Part shown: in pieces, positions 11,330 through 20,763 of the stretch
Position numbering within the stretch: the first letter of the stretch is position 1
Layout: every line of letters starts with the position of its first letter
Assembly: GCA_010015655.1 (NCBI GenBank)
Contig: ML976788.1
Span: 64,862 to 128,861 of the forward strand
Direction of reading: 5' to 3'
DNA: 64,000 nt
Origin: Bimuria novae-zelandiae CBS 107.79
Lineage: Eukaryota; Ascomycota; Dothideomycetes; Pleosporales; Didymosphaeriaceae
Notes under the pieces: model-generated
What the model saw: the letters and a program-made list of their open reading frames with translations, nothing else
The model's database searches: none
What the model was told of the DNA's origin: nothing
Translations under genes and position numbers: made by a program

Positions 11330-12880
11330 GCAGAAGCAGTGCGATTAGTAGCTTAAAATTATCTCTCTAAATCTTGTACGGCATGCCTGTATTAGATCCA
11401 TCCATTAGCATGTTCAGATTAATCCGCCTGGCCTTAATAACCCTTCTAAATACTGTCCTAATCTCTAGCACCTCTGCAGCCATTGCCTAATCTATCCACT
11501 AGTTAAAGAAGTGCCGAGTCTAATATAAGAGCTCCATGTTGTTTTCGTACGTTAGATCTCTCCATGTTAGATCTTTCCACGCTGGCGCTGGCACGCTCGG
11601 AGCACTCGCAGAGCTAATAGCGAGCGCTACAGGTATAGGTGCCTGTCGTGCAAGTAGCTAACTTTGTGCTAACTGACTAATAGACAGCGCGCTGGCAGCA
11701 ATCGCGCTTATAAAGCTATCTGCTGTAAACACAAACGTAGACGCCAAGCCCTATTGCGCCTTCTCCTTTGCCTTCTCTTTCGCCTTTAGGTCCCTCGCTG
11801 TACGTAGAGCAAGGCGTACAGTATCGTCTGGCACGTCGACGCTATACCTCTCGAGGCTAATGTTGCGCGCCCACATGGCCACAATATTACTGCTTACTGG
11901 GAAATGGTTCTTAAATTGATTAGGCTGGCCAGGCGTACGCTGGACCCAGCAGACGTACGGGTAGTTACCATAGTGGGTATCCTGGCACCTCCACTTATCG
12001 CGGATAGCTATTAAAGGTCCCTTAGCGACAGCATGGCTAGCAAGGATCTCTGGCAGCTCTTGTAGCTGCCTTTGTGTTATAGTAAGTCGAACCTGGCCCT
12101 AGGAGCTAGACAAGCCTCTGCTACGTTATTAGCCTATAGGACTAATCACCTCTACAGACTTAGTAGTAAGCGTTATATTAAAGTTAAAATATATTATATT
12201 AATTAAGAACTCCTTTAGGTGCTACGCGTACTCTATAATATAGATAAAGCTAGTAGCGTCTTTACGCTTAAGCAATTACTATAGCTTCTACCTCTTTAGG
12301 GTCTTTTGCCTATACGCGCAGCCAGAAACGTCCCTAATTATTACTTTTTATAGTAGAGTTATTTTTATAGCTAAGTCTTAAGTAACCTTATCTACCTATA
12401 TCTAAAGCTAACTGGCGTAGTAGTGCTCCGGGATAAACTCTGTATCGAATCTTGGCTTATAGAGCTCCTTTTTAGACCTATAAAGGCCTGCCAACGGTAA
12501 GTAACATACGGCGACTCTGCTTCAGATACCCTAGTAGCTAATTTTAGCTTATCTTCCTGAGTTTCTCCCTGCGTAGGGTTGCTAATTAGATTAGATATAC
12601 ATCCGCTGGGCGGGTCACTAGGCAGGTTACTAGGTAGATTACTAAATAATATAATTGCTGGCAAGGGCTGCGCAGACAGAGGCTTAATATCCTAATTAAG
12701 GCTAACTAAATTAGATATAGCGTTGCCTTCCGCCAGAGGAGGAGCCTTCTTAGATACTTTTCTCCGTGACTTGGCACCTTTAGCAGCTGCTGCAGGCGCC
12801 TGGCGCGCACGTTTTAAAGGATTTTAACCCCTATTAAATGGCTAGGTAGCTATACGCTTACGTTGACTACGCGGCGGCAT
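11330..12880 (-). pseudogene. Second gene carried by the Tc1-like element, unknown function
   Basis: An ATG at 12880-12878 starts a basic N-terminus (MPPRSQRKR, then KSRRKVSKKAPPLAEG) that keeps one frame, with three stops, to about 12392. Further down, in another frame (about 12070-11350), lies a better preserved block: IRDKWRCQDTHYGNYPYVCW, then WARNISLERYSVDVPDDTVR, then a Lys/Glu-rich stretch and an Ala/Ser-rich tail. The change of frame means an intron or an indel between the two parts. The Cys/His/Trp spacing in the block recalls small domains in many fungal hypothetical proteins, but I cannot name the family. It converges on the transposase and lies wholly between the inverted repeats, so it appears to travel with the element. 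Confidence 0.5.
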
Positions 12881-12987
12881 AATATAGGTATTAATATAAG
12901 GTGAATGTTCGCTGTAATTATTGTTTTACTAACAAATTAGGTGATAGAAAATATTTTCCGGGAAGCTGGGTCCACTTCGGCTGCCCG

Positions 12988-13003
12988 AAGTGGGGCGGGA
13001 CGG
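12988..13003 (-). repeat. Right terminal inverted repeat of the Tc1-like element
   Basis: Inverted copy of 9667-9682, followed by TA at 13004-13005. Confidence 0.75.
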
Positions 13004-13166
13004 TATTTCGGAGAGCACCGATATCCCCCACACTGTCAAAATCTGCCACAAACGACGCGCCAATCAGCGTCTAGTCGATCTCAACACCAAATTTGAATTG
13101 TGATGACGGCAATTTTTGTTTTATAGCTAAAATCGACCTCTTTTAAAATTGCTAGCACATGTAAAC

Positions 13167-15177
13167 ATGCTAAATCCTGCGTCTGCTATTAGTAACAATC
13201 CTGACTTTGTAAAATATACAAAATACTTACAAAAACGAGGTGTTTTACCTGACTTACCGTCCACGCCGCCACCGCAATGGAGACCTCTCGAAATTAACAA
13301 CCCACGTACTTTTGGAGTCGCTAATTTACCTAAGGGTACTGACAGAGGCTCTCCAATTGCCCTCTTTGACTTGTTTTTCGACGCCGAGGTCATGGAGCAG
13401 ATCGCACACTTTACCAACAATCGCGCTGCTCATACGCACCCTCAGCTGCCCTCCGCGAGAGGCTGGAAACCTACGTCGCCAGGAGAGCTGTATACGTACT
13501 TTGCAATTGTCGTATATATGGCCGTCCACAGAGAGCCGTCGCTGGCAGAATATTGGAGTCGCGGTCACAAAAACGCGCCTACTCACAAGCTCAACGACTT
13601 CATGGGCTGTACGCGCTGGCACCAGCTAGATCGCTACCTGTACACTGCGGAAGTTAGTCAGACTTTTCAGTCACCTTTTGGCAGGGNNNNNNNNNNNNNN
13701 NNNNNNNNNNNNNNNNNNNNNNNNNNNNNNNNNNNNNNNNNNNNNNNNNNNNNNNNNNNNNNNNNNNNNNNNNNNNNNNNNNNNNNNNNNNNNNNNNNNN
13801 NNNNNNNNNNNNNNNNNNNNNNNNNNNNNNNNNNNNNNNNNNNNNNNNNNNNNNNNNNNNNNNNNNNNNNNNNNNNNNNNNNNNNNNNNNNNNNNNNNNN
13901 NNNNNNNNNNNNNNNNNNNNNNNNNNNNNNNNNNNNNNNNNNNNNNNNNNNNNNNNNNNNNNNNNNNNNNNNNNNNNNNNNNNNNNNNNNNNNNNNNNNN
14001 NNNNNNNNNNNNNNNNNNNNNNNNNNNNNNNNNNNNNNNNNNNNNNNNNNNNNNNNNNNNNNNNNNNNNNNNNNNNNNNNNNNNNNNNNNNNNNNNNNNN
14101 NNNNNNNNNNNNNNNNNNNNNNNNNNNNNNNNNNNNNNNNNNNNNNNNNNNNNNNNNNNNNNNNNNNNNNNNNNNNNNNNNNNNNNNNNNNNNNNNNNNN
14201 NNNNNNNNNNNNNNNNNNNNNNNNNNNNNNNNNNNNNNNNNNNNNNNNNNNNNNNNNNNNNNNNNNNNNNNNNNNNNNNNNNNNNNNNNNNNNNNNNNNN
14301 NNNNNNNNNNNNNNNNNNNNNNNNNNNNNNNNNNNNNNNNNNNNNNNNNNNNNNNNNNNNNNNNNNNNNNNNNNNNNNNNNAGGTCGTCCTTTTTGCCTC
14401 TACCGTCGCAGAGCGTAAGTTTGTCGTCTTAACACTATGGCCTTGGCACGCTGACGATAGTCGCCACCAGCGATCCAGGTCATCATGAAGCTCCGCCGAC
14501 GCTCCAAAATGAGCCAAAACAACAAGGGGATCTTTGAAAAAGCCTTTGGCAACGAGCCTGTGAGGCTGCTGGGCATACCGCAGATGATTGACGACTACAA
14601 TTGTCACAAAACTAAGGTTGATCGCTTTGATCAGACAAAGGCATATTACTCAACCCAGCAAGTTAAGCGTCATACCTGGCGACCTTTGCTCTACTTTCTG
14701 CTCGACCTGACGCTTAACAACGCGTACAGGCTGTCCTCATACTCTAACGCTGCCGCCGCCAAAAGGAGCGGCTATAAAAGGTTCCTATACGACCTCATTG
14801 AGCAGCTTTTCGACCGCGGGACGCGTCTCTGCAACGCAGGAGCAAAGCGCAAGAGATCAGACGACGTCGTTGTCGCTGAGGAGAGCTCCCATCGCTCCGC
14901 AAACCTGTATAAACAGGCAAAGACTTGTGTACTTTGTGCGGAGCGTGGGCGACGCCAGCACAAGTCTCAGCCTCCCAGGGTAGCTCTGGGTCACGTTCAA
15001 GGCAATTTACAGTCTCCTCGACCTCCTCAGCGTACTCCGCGTACGCGCTTTGGGTGTAGTCTCTGCCAACTGCCTATGTGTAGGCCTGAAGTACGCCCTG
15101 AGTGCTGGCAGGAGCACCTCCGCCGACTGCAAACAATCAAGTCAATTGACACCACCAAGAGCTCAATTATTAAGTAA
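13167..15177 (+). pseudogene. piggyBac transposase, interrupted by N gap and frame change
   Basis: The N-terminal part (ATG 13167 to the gap) shows the PF13843 start: LFDLFFDAEVMEQIAHFTNN, then GELYTYFAIVVYMAVHREPS and EYWSR. After the gap, VVLFASTVAERKFVVLTLWP ends in a stop. The C-terminal part resumes one frame over at about 14485 with IPQMIDDYNCHKTKVDRFDQ, the conserved block after the last catalytic Asp, and THTWRP-like and LNNAYRL-like segments. The tail (about 14925-15120) carries paired cysteines (CVLC, CSLCQLPMC, CWQEH), as in the Cys-rich DNA-binding tail of piggyBac proteins. The frame change near 14480 means an intron, an indel or a sequence error beside the gap. Few stops are seen, so this copy is younger than its neighbours. 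Catalytic residues cannot be judged. Confidence 0.7.
13687..14381. other. Assembly gap (695 N)
   Basis: Run of Ns inside the piggyBac-like transposase gene. Nothing can be said about its content. Confidence 1.
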
Positions 15178-15328
15178 TTTAAGTTAAGTACGAGTAAAAA
15201 TGCAGATTGTATAAGAATCTACAGCCAAACTTAATAAATCTCGGTGTTCATGCAGAATCGGAGCTATCGTCCGATTGGCCACTAGCAAGAAGTCCGCCTG
15301 TGGCAGATTTTGACAGTGCGGGGGATAA

Positions 15329-16913
15329 GTGAGGAATAGCGCTAGTAGCGCACGTCCCCCACACCACTCTCACGCTCAACACCATGGCTTTAACGCGCCA
15401 GTCTCACCCAAAAAACGTCTAAAATTCATAAAAAAAGATGCCGGCGACTTGCAGACAGCTAAGTAAGACAATTCCAGCAAGTCAATACGTCCCCAAGACC
15501 GCGCGCCGCGAATTGCCACCCGAAACAAAAGCCTACGCCGTGGCGCGATAACAGCTAAAGTATCGCAATACAGCCTCGCCAAACAACTTCCCGTGACTTA
15601 GGGCGCTCTTAGCAAGTTACTCACGCGTACGTGTGAGCGTTAAGAGGCGTCAAAACTCCTCTCTAGGACCCGTAACTCTACGAAATAGAAGTCGGCCAGA
15701 GCCACCCCAAAATCGAGTTCTCACCAGAGCAAAAGGCCACGATCATCGCCGTCGCTACCCAGAACAAAGAAGCCCGTGAAAACCGGAGCTGGCGGGCAAT
15801 CGGTAGCAGGCTGGTTACGGCCGCAAAGCTCCGGGCCGCGAATCGATGCTTGACAACGCTTAGAGAAATTGTCGCCTTGAGTGGGCGCTCGCCCACAACC
15901 CAGATCTTCATAAGTACGAGGATGGACTATGCTTCAATTTTCGGCGCGTTATATTTATAAACAAAACACCAGCTCGAGTTGGTAAGCTGCGCGGCAAGCT
16001 ACGCGCCTGGGCAAAGGCCAACGAGATCTATTATCCCGACGTCAAACGGCCGATGATTCGAAACAATTACGCCCTATAGTTCTACGGCAGCTTTACCTAC
16101 GATGCAAAGGGCCCTTATAATATCTACGGCATAGTGTCTCCAGAGGCAAAAAAGTTGCCAAAACAAGCCCTCGATAAGGAGAATCAGCACAACAAGGAGC
16201 AGAGACAACGCCTGGTCCCGCAGGCCCGCGCTGCCCTCAGAGAGCTCGGAGACGCCGAGGCCAACAGCAGAGCGTCGGCTTAGGCAAAACACCATGAATA
16301 GAAGCGCGGAGATCGCTCATCAGATAGCATTAACGGCTACCGCGAGGAGGTTCTAAAGCCTCTGCTAGTGCCATATATCAATTCTCTATCTAACAAAGGT
16401 CACGCTCCGCTGCTCCTCGAGGGTAGCGTCCCTGCTCACACGAGCAAGATCGCGCTCGAATACTTCGAAGTTTCGTATACAGAAACTGCCCTGGCCAGGT
16501 CATTCGCCAGATATCAACGCTGAGGAGCACGCTTGGCCATGGATCCGGCGTCACATTACGCAGGACTTCATGCCAAGCACCTGCGAGGCCCAGTGCCGCG
16601 CACAATAGGCTTTTGAGTGGGATCAGCTATCCATAGAACTTCTTAACAAGTGGATTAACGGAAATCCAGGTGTTCGGCAGATCATCAAGCATGGCGGCGA
16701 CAACTATTTCCATAACAGTGGGGGCAAAAACCTGCCCTTAACACCAAATCTGAAGCTCTAAATTCGCCGAAATAGGCTATCAAGTAATTATTCATCGTCT
16801 AACTTACATATCAAAAGAAACCCCCGAAGAAAATCGCTTTTGTATGACGATTTGTACGTGAGGGCAATATTTAACTAGTAGCCAAGAATGCGCGCGCTAG
16901 CGCTATTCCTCAC
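15329..16913 (+). mobile_element. Second Tc1/mariner-type transposon, decayed
   Basis: The left end GTGAGGAATAGCGCTAG (15329-15345) is repeated inverted at 16897-16913, giving a 1,585-bp element, the normal size for Tc1/mariner. The left end lies one base from the piggyBac right end. A flanking TA duplication is not clear: the left has TAA, the right has AAA. The interior holds a broken transposase. A CCCCCACAC motif close to that of the piggyBac end also occurs just inside at about 15356. Confidence 0.65.
15384..16761 (+). pseudogene. Tc1/mariner transposase pseudogene
   Basis: The coding sequence is spread over three frames. Early segments include EFSPEQKATIIAVATQNKEA and SWRAIGSRLVTAAKLRAANR. 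The middle part YGSFTYDAKGPYNIYG, then a Lys/Glu/Ala-rich stretch and VPAHTSKIALEYF correspond to the central DDE_3 region. The clearest block LPWPGHSPDINAEEHAWPWI (about 16480-16540) holds the third acidic position of Tc1 enzymes, followed by LNKWINGNPGVRQIIKHGGD. The last frame change falls between EYF and WPGHSPD (about 16470). Stops and frameshifts both occur, unlike the neighbouring pseudogenes, which suggests an older copy that decayed by indels as well. Confidence 0.7.
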
Positions 16914-17475
16914 AAAAAACGAGACACTAGTGCGCTAGTCTAACCCATCACTCAGAGAGCCCAGCCAGGCGCTTCCCTGCTTCTACTGTCCGTGCGCACT
17001 CTTAAGGCCACACGTAATTACAATCCTATTTTTGGGCTGTCTCTGCTCTGTGCGCCAGGTCTCGCGACATACCTCCAATGCCAAGTAACCATCCTGCAAC
17101 CCTCCCTGGTATATCGTCCTCAGCGAATTATAGGCAGCTATTCTATTTCATTGCTTCATCAAAATCTGTACTGCGCGGTGCAACAAGGGTGAGCTACCTT
17201 ATTCGGAGATCGGGAAGTGCCGCGATTAGCGCTCGTCTTAGCATAATTATATCATCAATCAGGAAGCCCCTTACTGCACGAATACTCTCCATCAACTTTT
17301 ATAAACGCATTCGTATAGTAACTCTCCCACTTCTCCTTGTTATCTCATAACCACTTCTTCTCTACTATACCTGTTAGTTCAAGTTTGGGAAAGTACAAGA
17401 CCCGGACATTTTAAAGGGCCCTATTCTAACGAATTTGCAGATACCTGAACGTTCCCTAAGCTATAAACTATTCAC
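16914..17475. other. Intergenic, no gene recognised
   Basis: About 560 bases with short overlapping ORFs (16992-17350) of no recognisable content. Confidence 0.35.
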
Positions 17476-18354
17476 ATGTCAGATGAGATCAAGTATCCAA
17501 GAGGGTTCGGGCTAAAGGATGTCGTTGCTTAGGGAACTACTGGCCTTGTCGTCGTCAATAAGCTATCCTCAACTATCATCAAAACCCCTCTTCATGAGGA
17601 TTGTTCCGATCTCATCAGTAGAGAACGGACGATCTACAAACAACTCGATCAACAGGGAGGTCATAAAGGCATTCTCCGTTATTATAGGAGCGTCCAAAGT
17701 AGAATTCGACTAGAATACGCCCCGAACGGCAATTTACGATCGTTCATCCACCAAAACAATGTCAATAAAAAGCTACAACTGGAATAGGCTATTCAGATTG
17801 CACAGGCACTCACTTTCGTTCACCGTGCCAGAGTTATCCATAGGGATCTAACTTGCCACAATGTACTCCTGGATAAAAAATTAAATATTAGGCTATCTGA
17901 CTTCGCTGGATCTTCCCTAGACGGTTCCCCACTCCTCATCGCGGTGACAGCAAGTCACGAGTACCCAGGGCCTACTTTATCTATTCAAGGGGATCTGTTT
18001 GCCTTTAGTTCTGTCCTATATGAGATTATGACTGGGAACGCGCCGTACGGAGATTTAACCAAAGACAAGATTCTTAACCAGTACTCAAAAGGGGATTTTC
18101 CTAACACAAAATTCTTGCAAGCCATCGGAGACGTTATTAGAAAGTGCTGGCAAAGTGAATATAATAGATTTGAACTAGTTTTAGCGGACCTAAACGGTAT
18201 TCAAAATTCTAAACCTAATCGCACGAGAACTAACATACATCAGCACGTAACCGTACCCTTACGTTTCCGTCTACGCCTGATGTTAAGACATCAATTCTTG
18301 TTAGTCTCACTGTGGCTGCCACGATCTTTGTTCTGTTCCGCTCAATCTCATTAG
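17476..18354 (+). pseudogene. Protein-kinase-like gene with DFA motif, decayed
   Basis: ATG 17476 opens 293 codons in one frame to TAA 18354, with TAG at about 17530 and at about 17788. The kinase fold is visible: an N-lobe start (KYPRGFGLKDVVA, then GTTGLVVV), IQIAQALTFVHRARVIHRDL (catalytic loop HRDLTCHN), LSDFAGSSLDG in place of DFG, an LSIQGDLFAFSSVLYEIMTG helix and MTGNAPYGDL. The second stop sits where Trp is expected (LE-AIQIAQAL). The same unusual DFAGS signature occurs in the pseudogene at 32984-33763, so the two are paralogues of one fungal kinase-like family. Ala for Gly after DF makes normal catalysis uncertain even for intact members. The last roughly 40 codons look unrelated to kinases. 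Confidence 0.7.
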
Positions 18355-18406
18355 GGCGGAGTCGTTTGTCGTTACAGCAGTAGTTTAGACGTACGGATTT
18401 GGCTAG

Positions 18407-18619
18407 TCACGAGAGACATGTTGGGCACTTCCCAGCCCTCTTGGATATCCCCGTCAGGATAATTTCGCCATTCTCCCCCTTAGCCAGCTTCGCATCTACG
18501 CAGATGTAGCCGGTTTTTTTGGCCTCGTCGCATTTGTCATATTGCCGCCTTGAGATAACGTGTTTTAGGTCTGCCTCGCAGTCTTTGAACAGAGTCTTTG
18601 AATCAAAGTAATGACACAT
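18407..18619 (-). pseudogene. Small Cys-containing ORF, possible gene fragment
   Basis: Seventy codons from ATG 18619. Five cysteines are spaced in a C...C...C...C...CxxC pattern (DSKTLFKDCEADLK, YDKCDEAKKTGYICVDAK, KRAGKCPTC). The composition is like the mature part of a small secreted fungal protein, but there is no signal peptide in the ORF and none in frame upstream. It may be the last exon of a decayed gene. Function unknown. Confidence 0.3.
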
Positions 18620-19108
18620 TTTTTCAAAGAGGAATTGACTTTAAAATGATTAATAGGATATATGTGTCCAGCACCTTGCTAGGCTATCTATATAATTATA
18701 AGAGCGGACGGTTTAGGATCAAAGCGCGAGATCGTGTAGGCAGACATAAGAGAAGGCAGAATCTCACGCAACACCCAGCCAGTCCCCCAGATCTGTACAA
18801 TGCAGCGCAGAGACTGAAAAGCGACGCAGAAGGGAAGCGAAGCGAGGTGAAGGCAAAGAGAACAAAAGCAGCGCTGCGCTTCGCTTCGCGCTGCATCTCA
18901 TGTGGTGCCAATTGCGCAGAGCAATGTAACGCGAAGGACCCGCCCTGCGACACTATCACGTCAGATTGCCTGCATACCAAGCTCGGCGCTTTCTCCGCCT
19001 CCCCTACGCCCAAGCCTTTACCGCGAAACTGATTATTCAACGTCTCTTCGGCATGCAATGCATTGTGGCTACTGCGACCCACGCACCATTAGGAAATATG
19101 TAGTATAG
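18620..19108. other. Spacer, no gene recognised
   Basis: The stretch is rich in GAAGCGAAGCGA-type and CTTCGCTTCG-type runs around 18825-18895, similar in flavour to the CT-rich repeats at 19557-19704 and 21506-21598. No coding feature is supported. Confidence 0.35.
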
Positions 19109-19321
19109 TGTTGCGGTGGGCCGAACGGCTGGTGCGCAGTAGAAAAGATTGTGGAATTCTTCTGCTGGAGGGTGTACTATCTAGAAGCTACCGAGTATGT
19201 ATGTGTACGAGCGTAAATATCGCTAGTCCCAGATAGGTGTAGCCCTCTCAGAAAGGTGAGTGGCAACTAAGCAAGGGTAGGAGTAACCATCTCATCGAGT
19301 AAGAGCCATTAAACCGTCACA
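19109..19321 (-). repeat. Solo LTR of the copia family
   Basis: 213 bp starting TGTTGCGG and ending CCGTCACA, clearly related to the LTR at 340-547 (shared blocks AGAAAAGATTGTGG, GTACTATCTAGAA, GCTAGTCCCAGATAGGTG). It is flanked by the direct repeat TATAG at 19104-19108 and 19322-19326. No internal region lies beside it, so it arose by recombination between the two LTRs of a full element. Divergence from the other LTR shows it is older. Confidence 0.9.
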
Positions 19322-19556
19322 TATAGAAAGGGACGCACAGAGGTCAGGAAACCATCAGTACATTACATCGTGTTCGTACAAGCGACTTATAATCCTAGTA
19401 AACAGGACGGCTAGCTCTTCCCCTAATACATTCAAGAGGAACCTATCTCAGAGCCTACATAATTGCGGCGAGATGGAGGGGCAACTTAGGAGGCAGAAAC
19501 GCTAGCAAGGATTACTTATCGTTACTTCACGCTATGCATGCATATAAGCAAGCGCT
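19322..19556. other. Spacer between solo LTR and CT-rich tract
   Basis: No gene seen. Confidence 0.3.
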
Positions 19557-19704
19557 TATTCACTTAGCTTCGCTTCGCTTTTTCTTCGTTTCGCTCCCTT
19601 GCCCGCCTCTTTTTCCTTCCACTTCGCTTCTTCTTTCCTTCCACTTCGCTTCTTCTTTTCCCGCCTCTTTTTCCATCTACTTCGCTTTTTCTTTTCCCGC
19701 CTCC
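19557..19704 (+). repeat. CT-rich imperfect tandem repeat
   Basis: Repeats of units like CCTTCCACTTCGCTTCTTCTT and CCCGCCTCTTTTTCC fill about 150 bp directly upstream of the ATG at 19705. In fungi such pyrimidine tracts often lie just before start codons; here the tract could be the old promoter or leader of the pseudogene. Confidence 0.6.
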
Positions 19705-20763
19705 ATGCCTGGATACGATGAGCTCATTCAAACAATCGAGACAAAAAGATTAGCCTTCGAGTGCAATAAATACAAGCTGCCTTCGTCTCGGGACTTCAAG
19801 CGATAGAATAAGTTACTAGAAGACAATGCTTCTTTAAGTCGCCTATCTAGCGGGCGTCAGAGTATCTGGCGTCGTGCGCGAGATCTTGCGACTAACATCC
19901 TTAAGAAATTAGGTCCTAAAGTCTTACTACTAGTCGTTTTATTACAGAATACGCATAAGATGGCAAAACTAAACCAGCAAAAGTTCGTTCATAAACTTCA
20001 GATATGGTGGATAGCAGTTTCGCACCCTCCCGCGCTCACCAAAGTTACCAAAGAATGTTTCGCATCACATATTCATAAAACAACCAATAATTCATCTCTA
20101 CAAATACCTACAGATACGCTACCCACCAGGCAAGGTGAATTGTCTGCATTTGGTACGAACATCTTTCTTCTCTAAAGGTAGATCTAATACCTTTTAGAAA
20201 CTGCCATAATACTCGCAGCACAGAGTATTCCGGGGCCAAAAGACCAAGACGCTTAGACTACCACTGCTCTTACTCATCTACATTTACTAAAACGATTAAG
20301 CCACCCTATCGGCGATGAACGATCAAGTGTCAAAGTAGCTATTATAGCAGATCTAGATCAAATGGAAAAGTACATCGGGGACTATCTTTACGAGGCTGTC
20401 CAAGCCAGTCGCATGAGAGATGGCGAAAATTCGAAGCTTACTTGCGCCTTGCGTCTCTATCTCGCATCTAATTCAAACAAAGATTTTATTCTAGAGATCT
20501 AGATATGTTCGTCCTATGAAAAGTCCATTATAGACCGGGTGCAGGAAATGACGTCCGTCAAAGATTGGAGAAACATACTAGGAGACTACCTTCACACAGC
20601 AATAAAGAACAGCAGGTCAAAAAAGATAAAGGAGGACACGGGAATGCTGCGTACTAGCGCCGTAAGGATTTCTTCTCCAAACAGGGACAATTATAATAGC
20701 AAGTTGGAGGTAATAATGAGTTTCGACACAGGCCAAAAGGTCTAGGATAAAGGCTTTCCCTAA
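19705..20763 (+). pseudogene. Fungal hypothetical protein gene, RIP-decayed
   Basis: ATG 19705 starts 353 codons that stay in one frame to TAA 20763, with TAG or TAA codons at about 19804, 20173, 20179, 20185, 20257, 20500 and 20743. The product would start MPGYDELIQTIETKRLAFEC and continue with a basic, helical region (ASLSRLSSGRQSIWRRARDL) and VLLLVVLLQNTHKMAKLNQQ. I recognise this as a type of lineage-specific fungal protein often seen in multiple copies, with no known function. Multiple copies would explain RIP. The end (SSYEKSIIDRVQEMTSVKDW) is well preserved. Confidence 0.6.

Larger units (their letters stand above)
9667..13003 (+). mobile_element. Tc1-like DNA transposon with two convergent genes
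   Basis: A 16-bp inverted repeat CCGTCCCGCCCCACTT (9667-9682) recurs inverted at 12988-13003. Both ends are flanked by TA (9665-9666, 13004-13005), the Tc1/mariner target duplication. Beyond the TA, the left flank TCCGAAA and right flank TTTCGGA are also inverted copies. Either the repeat is longer or the insertion site was a palindrome. Inside are a Tc1-like transposase remnant on the plus strand (9792-10847) and a second remnant on the minus strand (to 12880). The left part is AT-rich and full of stops, as after RIP. At 3.3 kb it is about twice the size of a simple Tc1 element. Confidence 0.75.
13022..15327 (+). mobile_element. piggyBac-like DNA transposon (partly unsequenced)
   Basis: Inverted ends of about 28 bp flank a transposase gene. 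The left end starts TATCCCCCACACTGTCAAAA (13022 on) and continues to CTGCCACA near 13049. The right end (15300-15327) is its inverse with one mismatch, finishing in GCGGGGGATA. piggyBac elements normally sit in a duplicated TTAA. None is visible here, and the outer flanks do not match each other. The left end is only about nine bases from the right end of the Tc1-like element, and the right end is one base from the next transposon. An assembly gap of 695 N removes the catalytic core from view. Confidence 0.75.

Noticed and set aside
13654..14607. Long ORFs across the N gap
   Set aside because: They are open only because Ns carry no stops. Real coding evidence is on the plus strand at either side.
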